Origin: Leucobacter tardus | GTDB lineage: Bacteria; Actinomycetota; Actinomycetes; Actinomycetales; Microbacteriaceae | Assembly: GCF_017583045.1 (NCBI RefSeq) | Contig: NZ_JAGFBF010000003.1 | Span: forward strand, 27,119 to 91,118 | Direction of reading: 5' to 3' | DNA length: 64,000 bases | Shown here: one piece after another, positions 1 through 10,445 of the stretch | How the letters are laid out: each line of letters begins with the position of its first letter | Position numbering within the stretch: the first letter of the stretch is position 1 | The notes under the pieces: generated by a model | The model's input: the letters and a program-made list of their open reading frames with translations, nothing else | Told to the model about the DNA's origin: nothing | The model's database searches: none | Translations under genes and position numbers: made by a program

Positions 1-1000
1 GCTTGCCGAGGACCAGTCCGGCCATGACACCGAGCGCGACCGGATCGAACGGGAAGCCCGAGGTGGATCCGACTGCCACTCCCGCGGCGAAGAACGCGAA
101 CAGCGGAACGGCGACTCCGGTCGAGAGCGGACGGAAACGACGCTCGAAGATCTCCGCGAGATCGGTGTCGCGCTTGCCGCGCACGGGGATGAGGAACGCC
201 AGAACGACTCCGGCGATCGTCGCGTGGATGCCCGACGCGTGGAACAGGCCCCACGCGACGACGCCCAGCGGGAGCATGATCGCCCAGGGGGCGATCCCCG
301 AGCGCGCGAGCCGATGCGGGAAACGGTGTCCGATGATCGCGAACGCAGCGATGGGGATCGCGGACAGCCCCAAGGCCGCGAGATTGAGTCCGTCGGTGTA
401 GAAGATGGCGATGATCGTGATCGCGATGAGGTCGTCCACCACGGCGAGCGTCAGGAGGAACATGCGCAGCGCCATGGGGATGCCCGGCGCGAGCAGGCCG
501 AGAACGGCGACGGCGAAGGCGATATCGGTCGCCGTGGGGATCGCCCATCCGTGCGCTGTCTCCGTGCCGGCGTTCACAGCGGTGTAGATCAGTGCCGGAA
601 CCGCGACGCCGCCGAACGCCGCCGCGACGGGCACGACGGCGGTGGAGAAGCGACTCAGGGCGCCACCGACGAACTCGCGTTTGAGCTCGAGTCCGACCAT
701 GAAGAAGAAGATCGCGAGCAGCCCATCAGCCGTCCACTCTCCGATGGAGAGGTGCAGATGCAGTGCCTCGGGCCCGACCGTGAACTCCTTGATCGAGAAG
801 TAGGCGTCGGAGAGGGGACTGTTCGCGGCGATGAAGCCGAGCGCGGCCGCGGCCATGATAATCACGCCGCCGACGAGCTCGGCGCGGAGCACGCGGCTCA
901 CGCGCGCGACCTCGCGCCGATTGACGTATGAAATCACCCTGATCGGGTGACTGCGCGTGCTCGGAGCGCCCGGCTCATGCAGGGGAGATGTTTCGGTCAT
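1..1000 (-). CDS. nhaA: Na+/H+ antiporter NhaA (5' part, cut by window edge)
   Basis: Reading the complement from an ATG at 1000 gives an open frame to base 1 with no stop, so only the N-terminal ~333 residues are present. NhaA is an inner-membrane antiporter that exports Na+ in exchange for protons. The frame has hydrophobic helices and the family hallmarks: TDIAFAVAVLGLL, and LAVVDDLIAITIIAIFYT with the paired aspartates of the ion site. FFFMVGLELKREF lies upstream, and GVMAGLVLGK runs into the edge. The start lies 7 nt after the stop of the small gene upstream (1008-1211), so the two are probably co-transcribed. The ORFs on the opposite strand here are shadows. Family identity is clear; full length cannot be judged. 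Confidence 0.95.
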   Translation of the reverse strand, partial: MTETSPLHEPGAPSTRSHPIRVISYVNRREVARVSRVLRAELVGGVIIMAAAALGFIAANSPLSDAYFSIKEFTVGPEALHLHLSIGEWTADGLLAIFFFMVGLELKREFVGGALSRFSTAVVPVAAAFGGVAVPALIYTAVNAGTETAHGWAIPTATDIAFAVAVLGLLAPGIPMALRMFLLTLAVVDDLIAITIIAIFYTDGLNLAALGLSAIPIAAFAIIGHRFPHRLARSGIAPWAIMLPLGVVAWGLFHASGIHATIAGVVLAFLIPVRGKRDTDLAEIFERRFRPLSTGVAVPLFAFFAAGVAVGSTSGFPFDPVALGVMAGLVLGK

Positions 1001-1007
1001 GCGTGGA

Positions 1008-1211
1008 TTACTGGTTCAGCTCCTCGAAGACCCGATCCTCTTCCTCTTTCGCTACACCCGCGACTGAGAGCGCGAACCCGCCGATCCAGATGCCCCAGAC
1101 GATCAATCGCCGCCAGTCCGCGGGCATGTTCTTCGTACGTTTGATGACGCCGAGCACACTGATGGCCGACCCGATCACGCCGGGGTTGGTCACGTACCTG
1201 CCTATGGACAT
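1008..1211 (-). CDS. Small membrane protein, 67 aa
   Basis: The ATG at 1211 has a strong GGAGG six bases upstream, which is why I prefer it to the longer frame starting at 1376. The protein starts MSIGRYVTNPGVIGSAIS and has two hydrophobic stretches (about residues 10-22 and 35-53) separated by a basic KRTKNMPADWRR segment. It ends in an acidic tail (KEEEDRVFEELNQ). It sits 7 nt upstream of nhaA on the same strand, so a shared transcript is likely. I do not recognise a characterised family. It resembles small actinobacterial proteins of unknown function. Confidence 0.7.
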   Translation of the reverse strand: MSIGRYVTNPGVIGSAISVLGVIKRTKNMPADWRRLIVWGIWIGGFALSVAGVAKEEEDRVFEELNQ

Positions 1212-1354
1212 GTGTCCTCCCAAAAACGTCGCTGGTCCTCGCGGTCGCGAGCGATACGGAACCAGCCTACTCGGTGCGGTACGCTGGGAAGCGATTCGCG
1301 CGCTGACCTTGCGCGCAGGCGTGCAGGTCGAACCGCGTGGGAGGAAGAGTCGGA

Positions 1355-1588
1355 ATGGCGAAGCAGAACGAGGCACTGTTCGAAGAGAGCTCGCAGGGAG
1401 CGGTCGGTGTGTCGACGGCGATCGGGTTCATCGTCTCGATGGTGTTGATGCTCGGCGGGTTCGTTCTGATGAGCTACGCCTTCACCGCTGACCCGGCGGC
1501 CGGGCTCTGGGAGTTCGTCGGCGGATTGGCCGCGGTGTTCGTTGGCTTCATGATCCCCTTCAGCTACCGGATCAAGCCGGGCAAGTAG
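1355..1588 (+). CDS. Small two-helix membrane protein, 77 aa
   Basis: The ATG at 1355 is preceded by GGGAGGAAG at 1339-1347, favouring it over the in-frame start at 1337. The product begins MAKQNEALFEESSQGAV and has two transmembrane segments, roughly residues 19-43 and 53-70, joined by a short FTADPAAG loop. It ends in a basic tail (YRIKPGK). It is divergent from the 1008-1211 gene, and ilvD starts 62 bases downstream from its own apparent promoter. No function can be assigned from sequence. Confidence 0.65.
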   Translation: MAKQNEALFEESSQGAVGVSTAIGFIVSMVLMLGGFVLMSYAFTADPAAGLWEFVGGLAAVFVGFMIPFSYRIKPGK

Positions 1589-1638
1589 CCCGCGGTTTCG
1601 CGGGTGGATCGATGCCCGTCTGGTTGACCAGGCGGGTC

Positions 1639-1644
1639 TAGACT
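1639..1644 (+). promoter_or_regulatory. -10 box of ilvD (leaderless-type)
   Basis: TAGACT ends 6 nt before the ilvD ATG, and no Shine-Dalgarno sequence lies in between. The transcript would start at or next to the start codon. Inferred from hexamer and spacing; no clear -35 box is seen at 17 nt. Confidence 0.5.
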
Positions 1645-1650
1645 GGTCGC

Positions 1651-3342
1651 ATGTCTGAGATCGATATCAAGCCGCGCAGTCGCGACGTCACCGACGGAAT
1701 CGAGAAAGCCGCGGCCCGAGGCATGCTTCGGGCCGTCGGCATGGGCGACGAGGATTGGGATAAGCCCCAGATCGGCATCGCGAGCTCGTGGAACGAGATC
1801 ACGCCGTGCAACCTGAGTCTCGATCGACTCGCGCAGGGCGCCAAGGAAGGCGTGCACGCGGGCGGCGGGTACCCCCTCCAGTTCGGTACCATCTCCGTCT
1901 CGGACGGCATCTCGATGGGCCACGAGGGCATGCACTTCTCGCTCGTGTCGCGCGAGGTCATCGCCGACTCGGTGGAGACCGTGATGATGGCTGAGCGCCT
2001 CGACGGTTCGATCCTGCTCGCGGGCTGCGACAAGTCGCTCCCCGGCATGCTGATGGCAGCCGCTCGGCTCGACCTCGCCTCGGTGTTCCTGTACGCCGGA
2101 TCGATCGCTCCGGGTTGGGTGAAGCTCGAGGACGGTACCGAGAAGCAGGTGACCATTATCGACGCGTTCGAAGCGGTCGGTGCCTGCAAGGCCGGAACGA
2201 TGAGCGAGGAAGACCTGAAGCGCGTGGAGTGCGCGATCGCACCGGGCGAGGGCGCTTGCGGCGGCATGTTCACCGCCAACACGATGGCCTGCGTCGCCGA
2301 GGCGCTCGGCATGAGTCTGCCGGGTTCGGCTGCACCCCCGAGCGCCGACCGTCGTCGCGATTACTTCGCTCACCGCTCGGGCGAGGCGGTCGTTCGTATG
2401 CTCGAACGCGGCATTTCGTCCCGCGACATCTTGACGAAGAAAGCGTTCGAGAACGCCATCGCCGTGGCGATGGTGCTCGGCGGTTCGACGAATGCGGTGC
2501 TCCACCTGCTCGCCATCGCACGCGAAGCCGAAGTCGAGCTCACGCTCGACGACTTCACCCGGATCGGGCAGCAGGTGCCTCACCTCGCCGACATGAAGCC
2601 GTTCGGTCAGTACGTCGCGCAGGATTTCGATCGTGTCGGCGGCATGCCGGTGATCATGAAGGCCCTGCTCGATGCCGGTCTCCTGCACGGCGACGTGCTC
2701 ACCGTCACCGGCAAGACGATGGCCGAGAACCTCGCCGACGTGACGACACCGCTCGACGGCAAAGTGATCCGCACGCTCGATGACCCGCTGCACGAGAACG
2801 GCGGGCTCACGATCCTGTCCGGTTCGCTCGCTCCGGAGGGCGCGGTCGTGAAGACGGCGGGCTTCGACGCCGAGGTGTTCGAGGGCCCCGCGCGCGTGTT
2901 CGAGCGGGAGCGCGCGGCCATGGATGCGCTGTCCGAGGGCAAGATCGGCAAGGGTGACGTCGTCGTGATCCGGTATGAGGGACCGAAGGGCGGGCCAGGC
3001 ATGCGCGAGATGCTCGCGATCACCGGCGCGATCAAGGGCGCGGGGCTCGGTAAAGATGTACTACTATTGACGGACGGACGATTCTCAGGCGGCACAACCG
3101 GCCTGTGCATCGGCCATATTGCGCCGGAGGCGTCGGACGGTGGTCCGATCGCACTCCTCCGCGACGGGGACCTGATTCGGGTCGACATCGCCGCACGAAC
3201 GCTCGACCTCCAGGTGGATCCCGCCGAGCTCGAGGCCCGCAGAGCAGACTGGGCTCCGCTTCCCCCGCGTTACACGCGCGGCGTTCTGGCCAAGTACACG
3301 CAGCTCGTTCACTCCGCATCCGAGGGTGCGATCACGGGTTGA
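1651..3342 (+). CDS. ilvD: Dihydroxy-acid dehydratase
   Basis: IlvD dehydrates 2,3-dihydroxy-isovalerate and 2,3-dihydroxy-methylvalerate to the keto acids, the third common step of valine and isoleucine synthesis in the cytosol. The 563-residue length is normal. Fe-S ligand candidates are Cys53 (ITPCN), Cys126 (AGCDKSLPG) and Cys203 ([12 protein letters not shown]). The C-terminal half carries [15 protein letters not shown]. It starts the ilvD-ilvB-ilvN-ilvC series on one strand. The upstream region has a -10-like box right before the ATG and no ribosome-binding site. Very secure by conservation. Confidence 0.98.
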   Translation: MSEIDIKPRSRDVTDGIEKAAARGMLRAVGMGDEDWDKPQIGIASSWNEITPCNLSLDRLAQGAKEGVHAGGGYPLQFGTISVSDGISMGHEGMHFSLVSREVIADSVETVMMAERLDGSILLAGCDKSLPGMLMAAARLDLASVFLYAGSIAPGWVKLEDGTEKQVTIIDAFEAVGACKAGTMSEEDLKRVECAIAPGEGACGGMFTANTMACVAEALGMSLPGSAAPPSADRRRDYFAHRSGEAVVRMLERGISSRDILTKKAFENAIAVAMVLGGSTNAVLHLLAIAREAEVELTLDDFTRIGQQVPHLADMKPFGQYVAQDFDRVGGMPVIMKALLDAGLLHGDVLTVTGKTMAENLADVTTPLDGKVIRTLDDPLHENGGLTILSGSLAPEGAVVKTAGFDAEVFEGPARVFERERAAMDALSEGKIGKGDVVVIRYEGPKGGPGMREMLAITGAIKGAGLGKDVLLLTDGRFSGGTTGLCIGHIAPEASDGGPIALLRDGDLIRVDIAARTLDLQVDPAELEARRADWAPLPPRYTRGVLAKYTQLVHSASEGAITG

Positions 3343-3380
3343 ACGCGCGCTCGCGCACACCGTCACACAGAAAGCATGAG

Positions 3381-5186
3381 ATGAACTCGGATACGAGTAC
3401 GACCGCAGCAGATCCCCGTGCCGCTGCTCCCCGCGGCGAGCAGATGAGCGGTGCGCAGGCCGTCTTGCGCAGCCTGGAGCTGCTCGGGGTCACCGATGTC
3501 TTCGGCTTGCCCGGAGGTGCGGTCCTGCCGCTCTACGACACCATCATGAACGCACCCATGCCGCGGCACATCCTCGTGCGCCATGAGCAGGGAGCGGGGC
3601 ACGCGGCCGAGGGTTACGCCGCGGCTTCGGGACGCGTCGGTGTGTGCATCGCGACCTCGGGCCCCGGTGCGACGAACCTCGTCACGGCGATCGCCGACGC
3701 CTACATGGATTCCGTGCCGCTGCTCGCGATCACCGGGCAGGTGTTCTCGCACCTGATGGGTACGGACGCGTTCCAGGAAGCGGACATCGTCGGCATCACG
3801 ATGCCGATCACGAAGCACTCGTTCCTGGTGAAGCGCGCGGAGGACATCCCGAGCACGCTCGCGGCCGCGTATCATCTCGCGGCGAGCGGTCGGCCGGGGC
3901 CCGTCCTCGTCGACATCACGAAGGACGCCCAGGAGGGTCTCTTCGACTTCGAGTGGGATCCGCGCGTGGACCTGCCCGGGTACCGCCCCATCACGAAGGC
4001 GAACAGCAAGCAGATCCAGGCGGCGGCCGAGCTCATCGCTCAAGCGGACCGGCCGGTCTTCTACGTGGGGGGCGGCGTCGTTCGCGCGGAAGCGTCCACC
4101 GAGCTCCTGCGGCTCGCCGAACAGGTGGGCGCACCGGTCGTCACGACGCTCATGGCGCGCGGCGTCTTCCCCGATGCCCACGAGCAGAACCTCGGCATGC
4201 CTGGCATGCACGGCACCGTTCCCGCGGTCCTCGCCCTCCAGGAGGCCGACCTCCTCATCACGCTGGGCGCACGGTTCGATGATCGGGTCACCGGGAAGGC
4301 CGCGCAGTTCGCTCCGGACGCGAAGGTGATCCACGCCGACATCGATCCCGCGGAGATCGGCAAGATCCGCGCCGCGGACGTGCCGATCGTGGGCGACGCG
4401 CGCGAGGTGATCGCCGATCTCGTCGCCGCGATCAGCACGCTGCAGCGCGACCGTGAGTTCGCCGACCTCACGGTGTGGTGGAATCGTCTGAACGGTCTGC
4501 GCGCCAAGTTCCCGCTCGGGTACGAACCGACGAGCGATGGTCTGCTCTCGCCGCAGCACGTGATCCAGCGCATCGGCGAGCTGACGGGCCCCGAGGGGGT
4601 CTTCGCCTCCGGCGTCGGACAGCACCAGATGTGGGCGGCGCAGTTCATCGCGTATCAGCGCCCGAACGCCTGGCTGAACTCCGGCGGTGCCGGCACCATG
4701 GGGTACTCGGTCCCCGCCGCGATGGGTGCGAAGGTCGCCGAGCCCGAGCGCGCCGTCTGGGCGATCGACGGCGACGGGTGCTTCCAGATGACGAATCAGG
4801 AGCTCGCAACCTGCGTCGTGAACAACATCCCGATCAAGGTCGCGATCATCAACAACTCGTCGCTCGGCATGGTACGCCAGTGGCAGACGCTGATCTACGA
4901 GGGCCGCTACTCGAACACGGACCTGAACACGGGTCACGGTTCCTCGCGGGTTCCCGACTTCGTGAAGCTCGGCGAAGCGTACGGCTGCCTCTCGATTCGC
5001 GTCGAGCACGAGGACCAGGTCGACGACGCCATCAGGCTCGCGCTTGAGACGAACGATCGCCCGGTGGTCATCGACTTCGTCGTGAGCGCCGACGCGATGG
5101 TGTGGCCGATGGTACGCCAGGGCACGTCGAACAGCGACGTGCAGTACGCCCGAGAACACAGCCCCGAATGGGAGGAGGAAGCATGA
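3381..5186 (+). CDS. ilvB: Acetolactate synthase large subunit
   Basis: The catalytic subunit of acetohydroxyacid synthase condenses pyruvate with pyruvate or 2-oxobutyrate using thiamine diphosphate. The catalytic glutamate lies in [14 protein letters not shown] near the N-terminus. The ThDP/Mg site is in the C-terminal domain ([17 protein letters not shown] followed by [14 protein letters not shown]), and the middle domain has [19 protein letters not shown] use the ATG at 3381 (601 aa). The longer frame from 3105 runs back through ilvD and is a shadow; an ATG at 3444 is an alternative. It lies 38 nt after ilvD, and its stop overlaps the ilvN start (ATGA), so the two subunits are probably translationally coupled. 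Confidence 0.97.
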   Translation: MNSDTSTTAADPRAAAPRGEQMSGAQAVLRSLELLGVTDVFGLPGGAVLPLYDTIMNAPMPRHILVRHEQGAGHAAEGYAAASGRVGVCIATSGPGATNLVTAIADAYMDSVPLLAITGQVFSHLMGTDAFQEADIVGITMPITKHSFLVKRAEDIPSTLAAAYHLAASGRPGPVLVDITKDAQEGLFDFEWDPRVDLPGYRPITKANSKQIQAAAELIAQADRPVFYVGGGVVRAEASTELLRLAEQVGAPVVTTLMARGVFPDAHEQNLGMPGMHGTVPAVLALQEADLLITLGARFDDRVTGKAAQFAPDAKVIHADIDPAEIGKIRAADVPIVGDAREVIADLVAAISTLQRDREFADLTVWWNRLNGLRAKFPLGYEPTSDGLLSPQHVIQRIGELTGPEGVFASGVGQHQMWAAQFIAYQRPNAWLNSGGAGTMGYSVPAAMGAKVAEPERAVWAIDGDGCFQMTNQELATCVVNNIPIKVAIINNSSLGMVRQWQTLIYEGRYSNTDLNTGHGSSRVPDFVKLGEAYGCLSIRVEHEDQVDDAIRLALETNDRPVVIDFVVSADAMVWPMVRQGTSNSDVQYAREHSPEWEEEA

Positions 5187-5692
5187 GCCGCCACGTTCTG
5201 AGCCTCCTCGTCGAGGACAAGCCCGGTCTGCTGACCCGAGTCGCCGGCCTCTTCGCGCGGCGCGGCTTCAATATCGATTCCCTCGCGGTGGGGCCGACCG
5301 AGATCCCGGGCCTGTCGCGCATCACGGTGGTCGTCGATCAGGATCAGGTGCTTCTCGAACAGGTGACGAAGCAGCTCAACAAGCTGGTCAACGTCATCAA
5401 GATCGTGGAGCTCGAGCCGCAGTCCTCGGTGCAGCGCGAGCACATGCTGATCAAGGTGCGGGTCGACAACCACACCCGCTCGCAAGTGCTCGAAGCGGTC
5501 AACCTGTTCCGGGCGCGTGTGGTCGACGTCGTCACCGACGCCCTCGTCATCGAGGTCACCGGCGACACGGGCAAGGTCGACGCATTCCTGAAGGTGCTCG
5601 AACCGTTCGGGATCAAGGAGATCGCGCAGTCCGGCCTCATCGCCGTCGGACGCGGCCCGAAGTCGATCACCGAACGCGTCTTCAAGAACTAG
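5183..5692 (+). CDS. ilvN: Acetolactate synthase small (regulatory) subunit
   Basis: This 169-residue ACT-domain subunit activates IlvB and mediates valine feedback inhibition. The N-terminal ACT domain is plain in [19 protein letters not shown] and [15 protein letters not shown]. The C-terminal regulatory domain contains [11 protein letters not shown] and [15 protein letters not shown] strong GGAGGAGGAAGC precedes the ATG, which overlaps the ilvB stop by 4 nt. ilvC follows after an 80-nt gap. No anomaly seen. Confidence 0.97.
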   Translation: MSRHVLSLLVEDKPGLLTRVAGLFARRGFNIDSLAVGPTEIPGLSRITVVVDQDQVLLEQVTKQLNKLVNVIKIVELEPQSSVQREHMLIKVRVDNHTRSQVLEAVNLFRARVVDVVTDALVIEVTGDTGKVDAFLKVLEPFGIKEIAQSGLIAVGRGPKSITERVFKN

Positions 5693-5760
5693 TCTCACGG
5701 CCAGATCGGGCCCCGCACACCTGCGCCCTTCGTGGCGCGCCTCACTACTCACGACAATAG

Positions 5761-6798
<1,038 letters not shown>

Positions 6799-6822
6799 TC
6801 GTCGCGCTGACGGGTTTCGTCG

Positions 6823-6856
6823 AGAACGCCCCCGAGCTCAGGCTCGGGGGCGTTCT
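6823..6856 (+). terminator. Transcription terminator after ilvC
   Basis: A perfect 15-bp inverted repeat (AGAACGCCCCCGAGC / GCTCGGGGGCGTTCT) with a TCAG loop starts 25 nt after the ilvC stop. It lacks a long U tract, as is usual in G+C-rich actinobacteria. It separates the ilv genes from the cyclase pair. Confidence 0.85.
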
Positions 6857-6943
6857 GCGTGCCGGGGGGTTCGGTCGGGACGGCCGTGGGATAGTGAAGA
6901 GCCCGGGTGGTCCGGGGGCGGGGAAGCGGACGGAGACTGTGCG

Positions 6944-7282
6944 GTGCATCTGATCTATCTCGGGGCGCTGCTGGTGGCGTTCGCCGGCATGGCGACCATC
7001 GATGTGCGTCACCGCCTCTTCCTCACGCGGGACCCGAAGCGGGCGATCGTCACCGTACTCGTCGGCTTCGTCGTTCTGCTCATCGTCGATGTCGTCGCGA
7101 TTCTCTGCGGTCTCTTCATCATCGGCGCGTCGCCGTTCATGACCGGCATCACCATCGCCCCGCACATGCCCATCGAGGAGCCGCTCTTCCTGCTCTTCCT
7201 GAGCTACCTCACGATGGTGCTGGTCGCGCTCGTGGAGCGCGTGCAAGATGTGTTGCAGGATCGGAGCCGCGCGCGTGCCTGA
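6944..7282 (+). CDS. Lycopene cyclase-type membrane subunit (CrtYe/LcyA-like)
   Basis: A 112-residue integral membrane protein with three predicted helices and the motif MPIEEPLFLLFLSY, the acidic signature of the heterodimeric carotenoid cyclases of Gram-positive bacteria. These enzymes cyclise lycopene ends, usually as a pair of small subunits. I start at the GTG at 6944, with GGAG upstream, because the protein then begins at the first helix (MHLIYLGALLVAF). It overlaps the next gene by 8 nt. No crtE, crtB or crtI lies nearby, so the substrate route must come from elsewhere. Family assignment is good; ring type (beta or epsilon) cannot be told. Confidence 0.8.
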   Translation: MHLIYLGALLVAFAGMATIDVRHRLFLTRDPKRAIVTVLVGFVVLLIVDVVAILCGLFIIGASPFMTGITIAPHMPIEEPLFLLFLSYLTMVLVALVERVQDVLQDRSRARA

Positions 7283-7613
7283 TGGATCTGCGACCTACTT
7301 CTGGATCGCCTGCGCGATGCTCGGGGCGAGTCTTGCCTTCCGCGTCTGGATCGACGCGCGCGCGCATCGACGCGGCGAACGCGTTCGGGTGCTTCCCACC
7401 GTGGTCGCCGCGACGGTGCTCGTGGTGCTCACGGTGGTGTTCGACAACGTCATGATTCTCGCCGATTTGTTCCAGTTCGACCACGACCAGCTGATCGGCA
7501 TCTACCTCGGCGTCGCGCCGATCGAGGACCTCAGCTACCCCCTGTGCACGGCGATCCTGCTTCCCGCCGTGTGGAGGGTGCAGCGCAAGGGCCGCGTCCC
7601 CTCATCGGTGTGA
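7275..7613 (+). CDS. Lycopene cyclase-type membrane subunit (CrtYf/LcyB-like)
   Basis: The second half of the cyclase pair is also 112 residues from the GTG at 7275, with CGGAG upstream. It has three hydrophobic helices and the diagnostic APIEDLSYPL, corresponding to the PxEE(D) motif of its partner. The 8-nt overlap with the preceding gene argues for coupled translation and a two-subunit enzyme. The gene ends 27 nt from the convergent LCP gene. The same caution applies: the rest of the carotenoid pathway is not in the window. Confidence 0.8.
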   Translation: MPDGSATYFWIACAMLGASLAFRVWIDARAHRRGERVRVLPTVVAATVLVVLTVVFDNVMILADLFQFDHDQLIGIYLGVAPIEDLSYPLCTAILLPAVWRVQRKGRVPSSV

Positions 7614-7640
7614 AGAGACGCGGCCACTGAGGCGACGCGA

Positions 7641-8711
7641 TTACTCCTGCGCCGCGGCGTACTCGTCGAGAGTTCCGTCTGCGAATGCCGTACGGACATT
7701 CTCGAGTTCCGTTTCATCGGGGATCACGATCGACTGCCCGTCCGCCGAGGTGCCCGTTCCATTGGTCGGGCTCGTGAAGAACGAGATGTCGTTCGACCGG
7801 ATGCTGCGCATATCGATGCCGAGCATGACGGTGCGGTTCAGATTCAGACCTTCATCGAGGATGAGGTAGGGCTTGAGCGATTCGAAGACCGAGGTCACTC
7901 GGTCCACGCTGCCGAGCGTTTCCGAGCTGAGCAACTGGCCGAACAGCGCTTGCAAGTAGACCTGCTGGTTCCGTACGCGCTGGTAGTCGCCGTCTGAGAA
8001 CGCGTACCGTTCGCGAACGTACGACAGCGCCTGATCGCCGTCGAGGGTGATCTCGCCCTCGGCGAAGGTGAAGTCGCCACCACCGTTCTGCGCGGTGTAC
8101 TCGATCGGGTTGTCGATGGTCACGCCGCCGACCGCGTCGGTGAGTCCCTTGAACGAGTCGAAATCGATGAGCGCCACATGATCGATACGGGCGCCGATGA
8201 AGTTCTCGACGGAGTTGACGGCGAGCGGCAAGCCTCCATAGGCGACCGCCGCGTTGATCTTGGCCTCGCCATGGCCCTCGATGTTCACCCAGTTGTCGCG
8301 CATGATCGACATCACCGTGATCGAATCGTCCTCTGGCGAGATCTGCGCGACCATGATCGCATCGCTCCGGAAGTCGCCGAGGTCCTCGATCGTGGCGCCC
8401 GGGTCGGTCGTCTCGCGCGAGTCGGAGCCCAGCAGCAGAATGTTGATCGGTGCGTCGTCGCCGGTGGCCTCAGCCGGCCGCTGCCACTCGGGATCCTGCT
8501 CGATCGAGACCCGGTCGACTTCGTTGTAGGTACTCGCGAGCAGTGCATATCCGATGCCGACGACGAGACCGAGGAGCACCAGGAGCACGGTGATGAGGAT
8601 GAGGACGCGCTTCAGACCGCGACGGCGCTTCGAGCGCCGGGGGGCCGGCTCGGGGTCAGGGGTTCCATCGTCCGCGAAAAGGCGATTGAGCGCGCTGTTG
8701 GACTGGTTCAC
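7641..8711 (-). CDS. LytR-CpsA-Psr (LCP) family cell-wall ligase
   Basis: LCP proteins are membrane-anchored phosphotransferases that attach glycopolymers to peptidoglycan on the outer face of the membrane. The 356-residue protein has a basic cytoplasmic N-terminus (PAPRRSKRRRGLKR), one signal-anchor helix (residues ~33-57), then the LCP domain. Motifs seen are INILLLGSDSRE, FRSDAIMVAQIS, SIMRDNWV, KINAAVAYGG and LSYVRERYAFSDGDYQRVRN. The GTG at 8711 is chosen because GGGAG lies just upstream; the longer frame to 10019 is antisense to selO and not real. The exact wall polymer is unknown. Confidence 0.9.
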   Translation of the reverse strand: MNQSNSALNRLFADDGTPDPEPAPRRSKRRRGLKRVLILITVLLVLLGLVVGIGYALLASTYNEVDRVSIEQDPEWQRPAEATGDDAPINILLLGSDSRETTDPGATIEDLGDFRSDAIMVAQISPEDDSITVMSIMRDNWVNIEGHGEAKINAAVAYGGLPLAVNSVENFIGARIDHVALIDFDSFKGLTDAVGGVTIDNPIEYTAQNGGGDFTFAEGEITLDGDQALSYVRERYAFSDGDYQRVRNQQVYLQALFGQLLSSETLGSVDRVTSVFESLKPYLILDEGLNLNRTVMLGIDMRSIRSNDISFFTSPTNGTGTSADGQSIVIPDETELENVRTAFADGTLDEYAAAQE

Positions 8712-8888
8712 GTGTCTGCTCCCGGGATTCGAACGTGCTGGTGCTGCGAGTCGGTGCGAGGGCGGACGCGCATCGTATTCCGTCCAGGATACCCGGCAGT
8801 CGCTGCGTAAAGGTTCGTGCGTCGCCCCAGGCTGAGGACGCACGGAGCCTGGAGCCGTATCCTCGTGTCCATGCAGGGAGAGCGAGCG

Positions 8889-10409
8889 ATGGATCAGCAG
8901 GAGACGGTCGGCGGAATCGAGTGCTCGAGCGTGTTCGCCGACGCCTTTCCGGAGCTCGCCGTGCCCTGGCAGTCCGCGCGGCCGGAGCTTCCGGCTCCCC
9001 TCGTCGTGAACGACGCCGTCGCTCGTGACCTCGCGCTCGACCCGCGGTGGCTCCGCTCGGAGACCGGCGTGCGCGCGCTGCTCGCCAACGAGGTGGACGC
9101 GTCGGCGCGGCCGGTCGCGCAGGCGTACGCCGGTCACCAGTTCGGCAACTACTCGTCTCGGCTCGGCGACGGCCGTGCGCTGCTGCTCGGCGAGCGGCGC
9201 AACCAGGCGGGGGAGCTTCGCGACATCCACCTCAAGGGATCGGGGCCGACCCCGTTCGCGCGCAGCGACGGATTCGCCGCGACCGGTCCGATGCTGCGCG
9301 AGTACGTGCTCGGCGAAGCCATGGCCGCACTCGGGATCCCGACGACGCGCGCACTCGCGGTCATCGACACCGGGCGGCGCGTTCGCCGCGACGCGGAGTT
9401 GCTCCCGGGTGCCGTGCTCGTCCGGGTCGCCAGCAGCCATATGCGCGTCGGAACGTTCCAGTACGCGCGATCCCTCCGGAATGACGAGCTGCTCGCACGC
9501 CTCGTGCAGGTCGCCCTCGAACGGCACTACCCCGATCGAGCGAGCGCCGAATCGCCGGCACTCGCCCTGCTGGACGGGGTCATCGAGGCGCAAGCCGAGC
9601 TCGTGGCGCAGTGGATGCTGGTCGGGTTCATCCACGGCGTCATGAACACCGACAACGTCTCGATCGCGGGGGAGACCATCGACTACGGCCCCTGCGCGTT
9701 CATGGACGCGTTCGAACCGACGACCGTGTACAGCTCGATCGACCATCAGGGCCGATACGCCTACGGGAACCAGCCGGGGATCACCCAGTGGAATCTCGCG
9801 CGATTCGCGGAGGCGCTGCTGCCGTTGCTGGACGACGACGAGGCGCGGGCCATCGAGCTCGCCGAGGACCGTATCGGTCGGTTCGCCGCCCAGTACGAAT
9901 CCGCGTGGCTCGCGGGCATGCGAAAGAAGCTCGGCATCACCGGCGCAAGCACCGACGCGGATACGACGGCGCGGGATGTCGAGCTCGCGCAGACGATGCT
10001 GCAGGACCTGCGCGACCACCGGGTGGACTACACGAGTTTCTTCCGCGCACTGGCCGATGCAGCCCGCGGCGACGCTGATCCGATCAGCGAGCTCTTCGCT
10101 CGATCCTCAGACCAGGGGACCGCACCGCGTGTCGATCCCGCGTCGTCGTCGTGGCCGCGGCCGTGGACTGAGGCGTGGCTCGCGCTCGGGCCCGAAGCGG
10201 AGCGCATGGATCGCGTGAATCCCGTCTACGTGCCGCGCAACCACATCGTCGAAGCCGCACTCGACGCGGCGACCGCCGGCGACCTCGCGCCGCTCACGCA
10301 CCTCGTCGACGTGCTCCGCGCGCCATTCGACGTGCGGCCGGAGCACGAGTCGTTCGCGCACCAGGCTCCGAAGGGATCCTGGATCGGCGCCACATTCTGC
10401 GGCACCTGA
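8889..10409 (+). CDS. selO: SelO-family protein adenylyltransferase (AMPylator)
   Basis: SelO (YdiU) is a pseudokinase-fold enzyme that transfers AMP to hydroxyl side chains and is linked to oxidative-stress responses. Conserved blocks are AYAGHQFGNYSSRLGDGRA, DIHLKGSGPTPFARS, VRVASSHMRVGTFQYA, GFIHGVMNTDNVSI and TIDYGPCAFMD. The 506-residue length is close to E. coli SelO. The bacterial form lacks the C-terminal selenocysteine of eukaryotes. The ATG at 8889 follows GGGAG at 8876-8880; an in-frame ATG at 8871 is possible. It is a single gene, divergent from the LCP gene and convergent with the aldo/keto reductase. Confidence 0.93.
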   Translation: MDQQETVGGIECSSVFADAFPELAVPWQSARPELPAPLVVNDAVARDLALDPRWLRSETGVRALLANEVDASARPVAQAYAGHQFGNYSSRLGDGRALLLGERRNQAGELRDIHLKGSGPTPFARSDGFAATGPMLREYVLGEAMAALGIPTTRALAVIDTGRRVRRDAELLPGAVLVRVASSHMRVGTFQYARSLRNDELLARLVQVALERHYPDRASAESPALALLDGVIEAQAELVAQWMLVGFIHGVMNTDNVSIAGETIDYGPCAFMDAFEPTTVYSSIDHQGRYAYGNQPGITQWNLARFAEALLPLLDDDEARAIELAEDRIGRFAAQYESAWLAGMRKKLGITGASTDADTTARDVELAQTMLQDLRDHRVDYTSFFRALADAARGDADPISELFARSSDQGTAPRVDPASSSWPRPWTEAWLALGPEAERMDRVNPVYVPRNHIVEAALDAATAGDLAPLTHLVDVLRAPFDVRPEHESFAHQAPKGSWIGATFCGT

Positions 10410-10445
10410 GATGCACCGGAGTCGGACGTCGCGGAGTGACCGGCG

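Noticed and set aside
224..931. A plus-strand 235-residue frame at the window start
   Set aside because: It is the shadow of nhaA on the other strand, full of Asp/Arg/Glu/Gly with no fold; the complement gives clear NhaA motifs.
3343..3380. Attenuator or leader peptide between ilvD and ilvB
   Set aside because: The gap is 38 nt and contains neither a branched-chain-rich peptide nor a terminator/antiterminator pair.
7641..10019. An extended 792-residue version of the LCP protein
   Set aside because: The extra N-terminal half lies antisense to selO and has no LCP or membrane features. The GTG at 8711 has a good ribosome site and starts just before the anchor helix.
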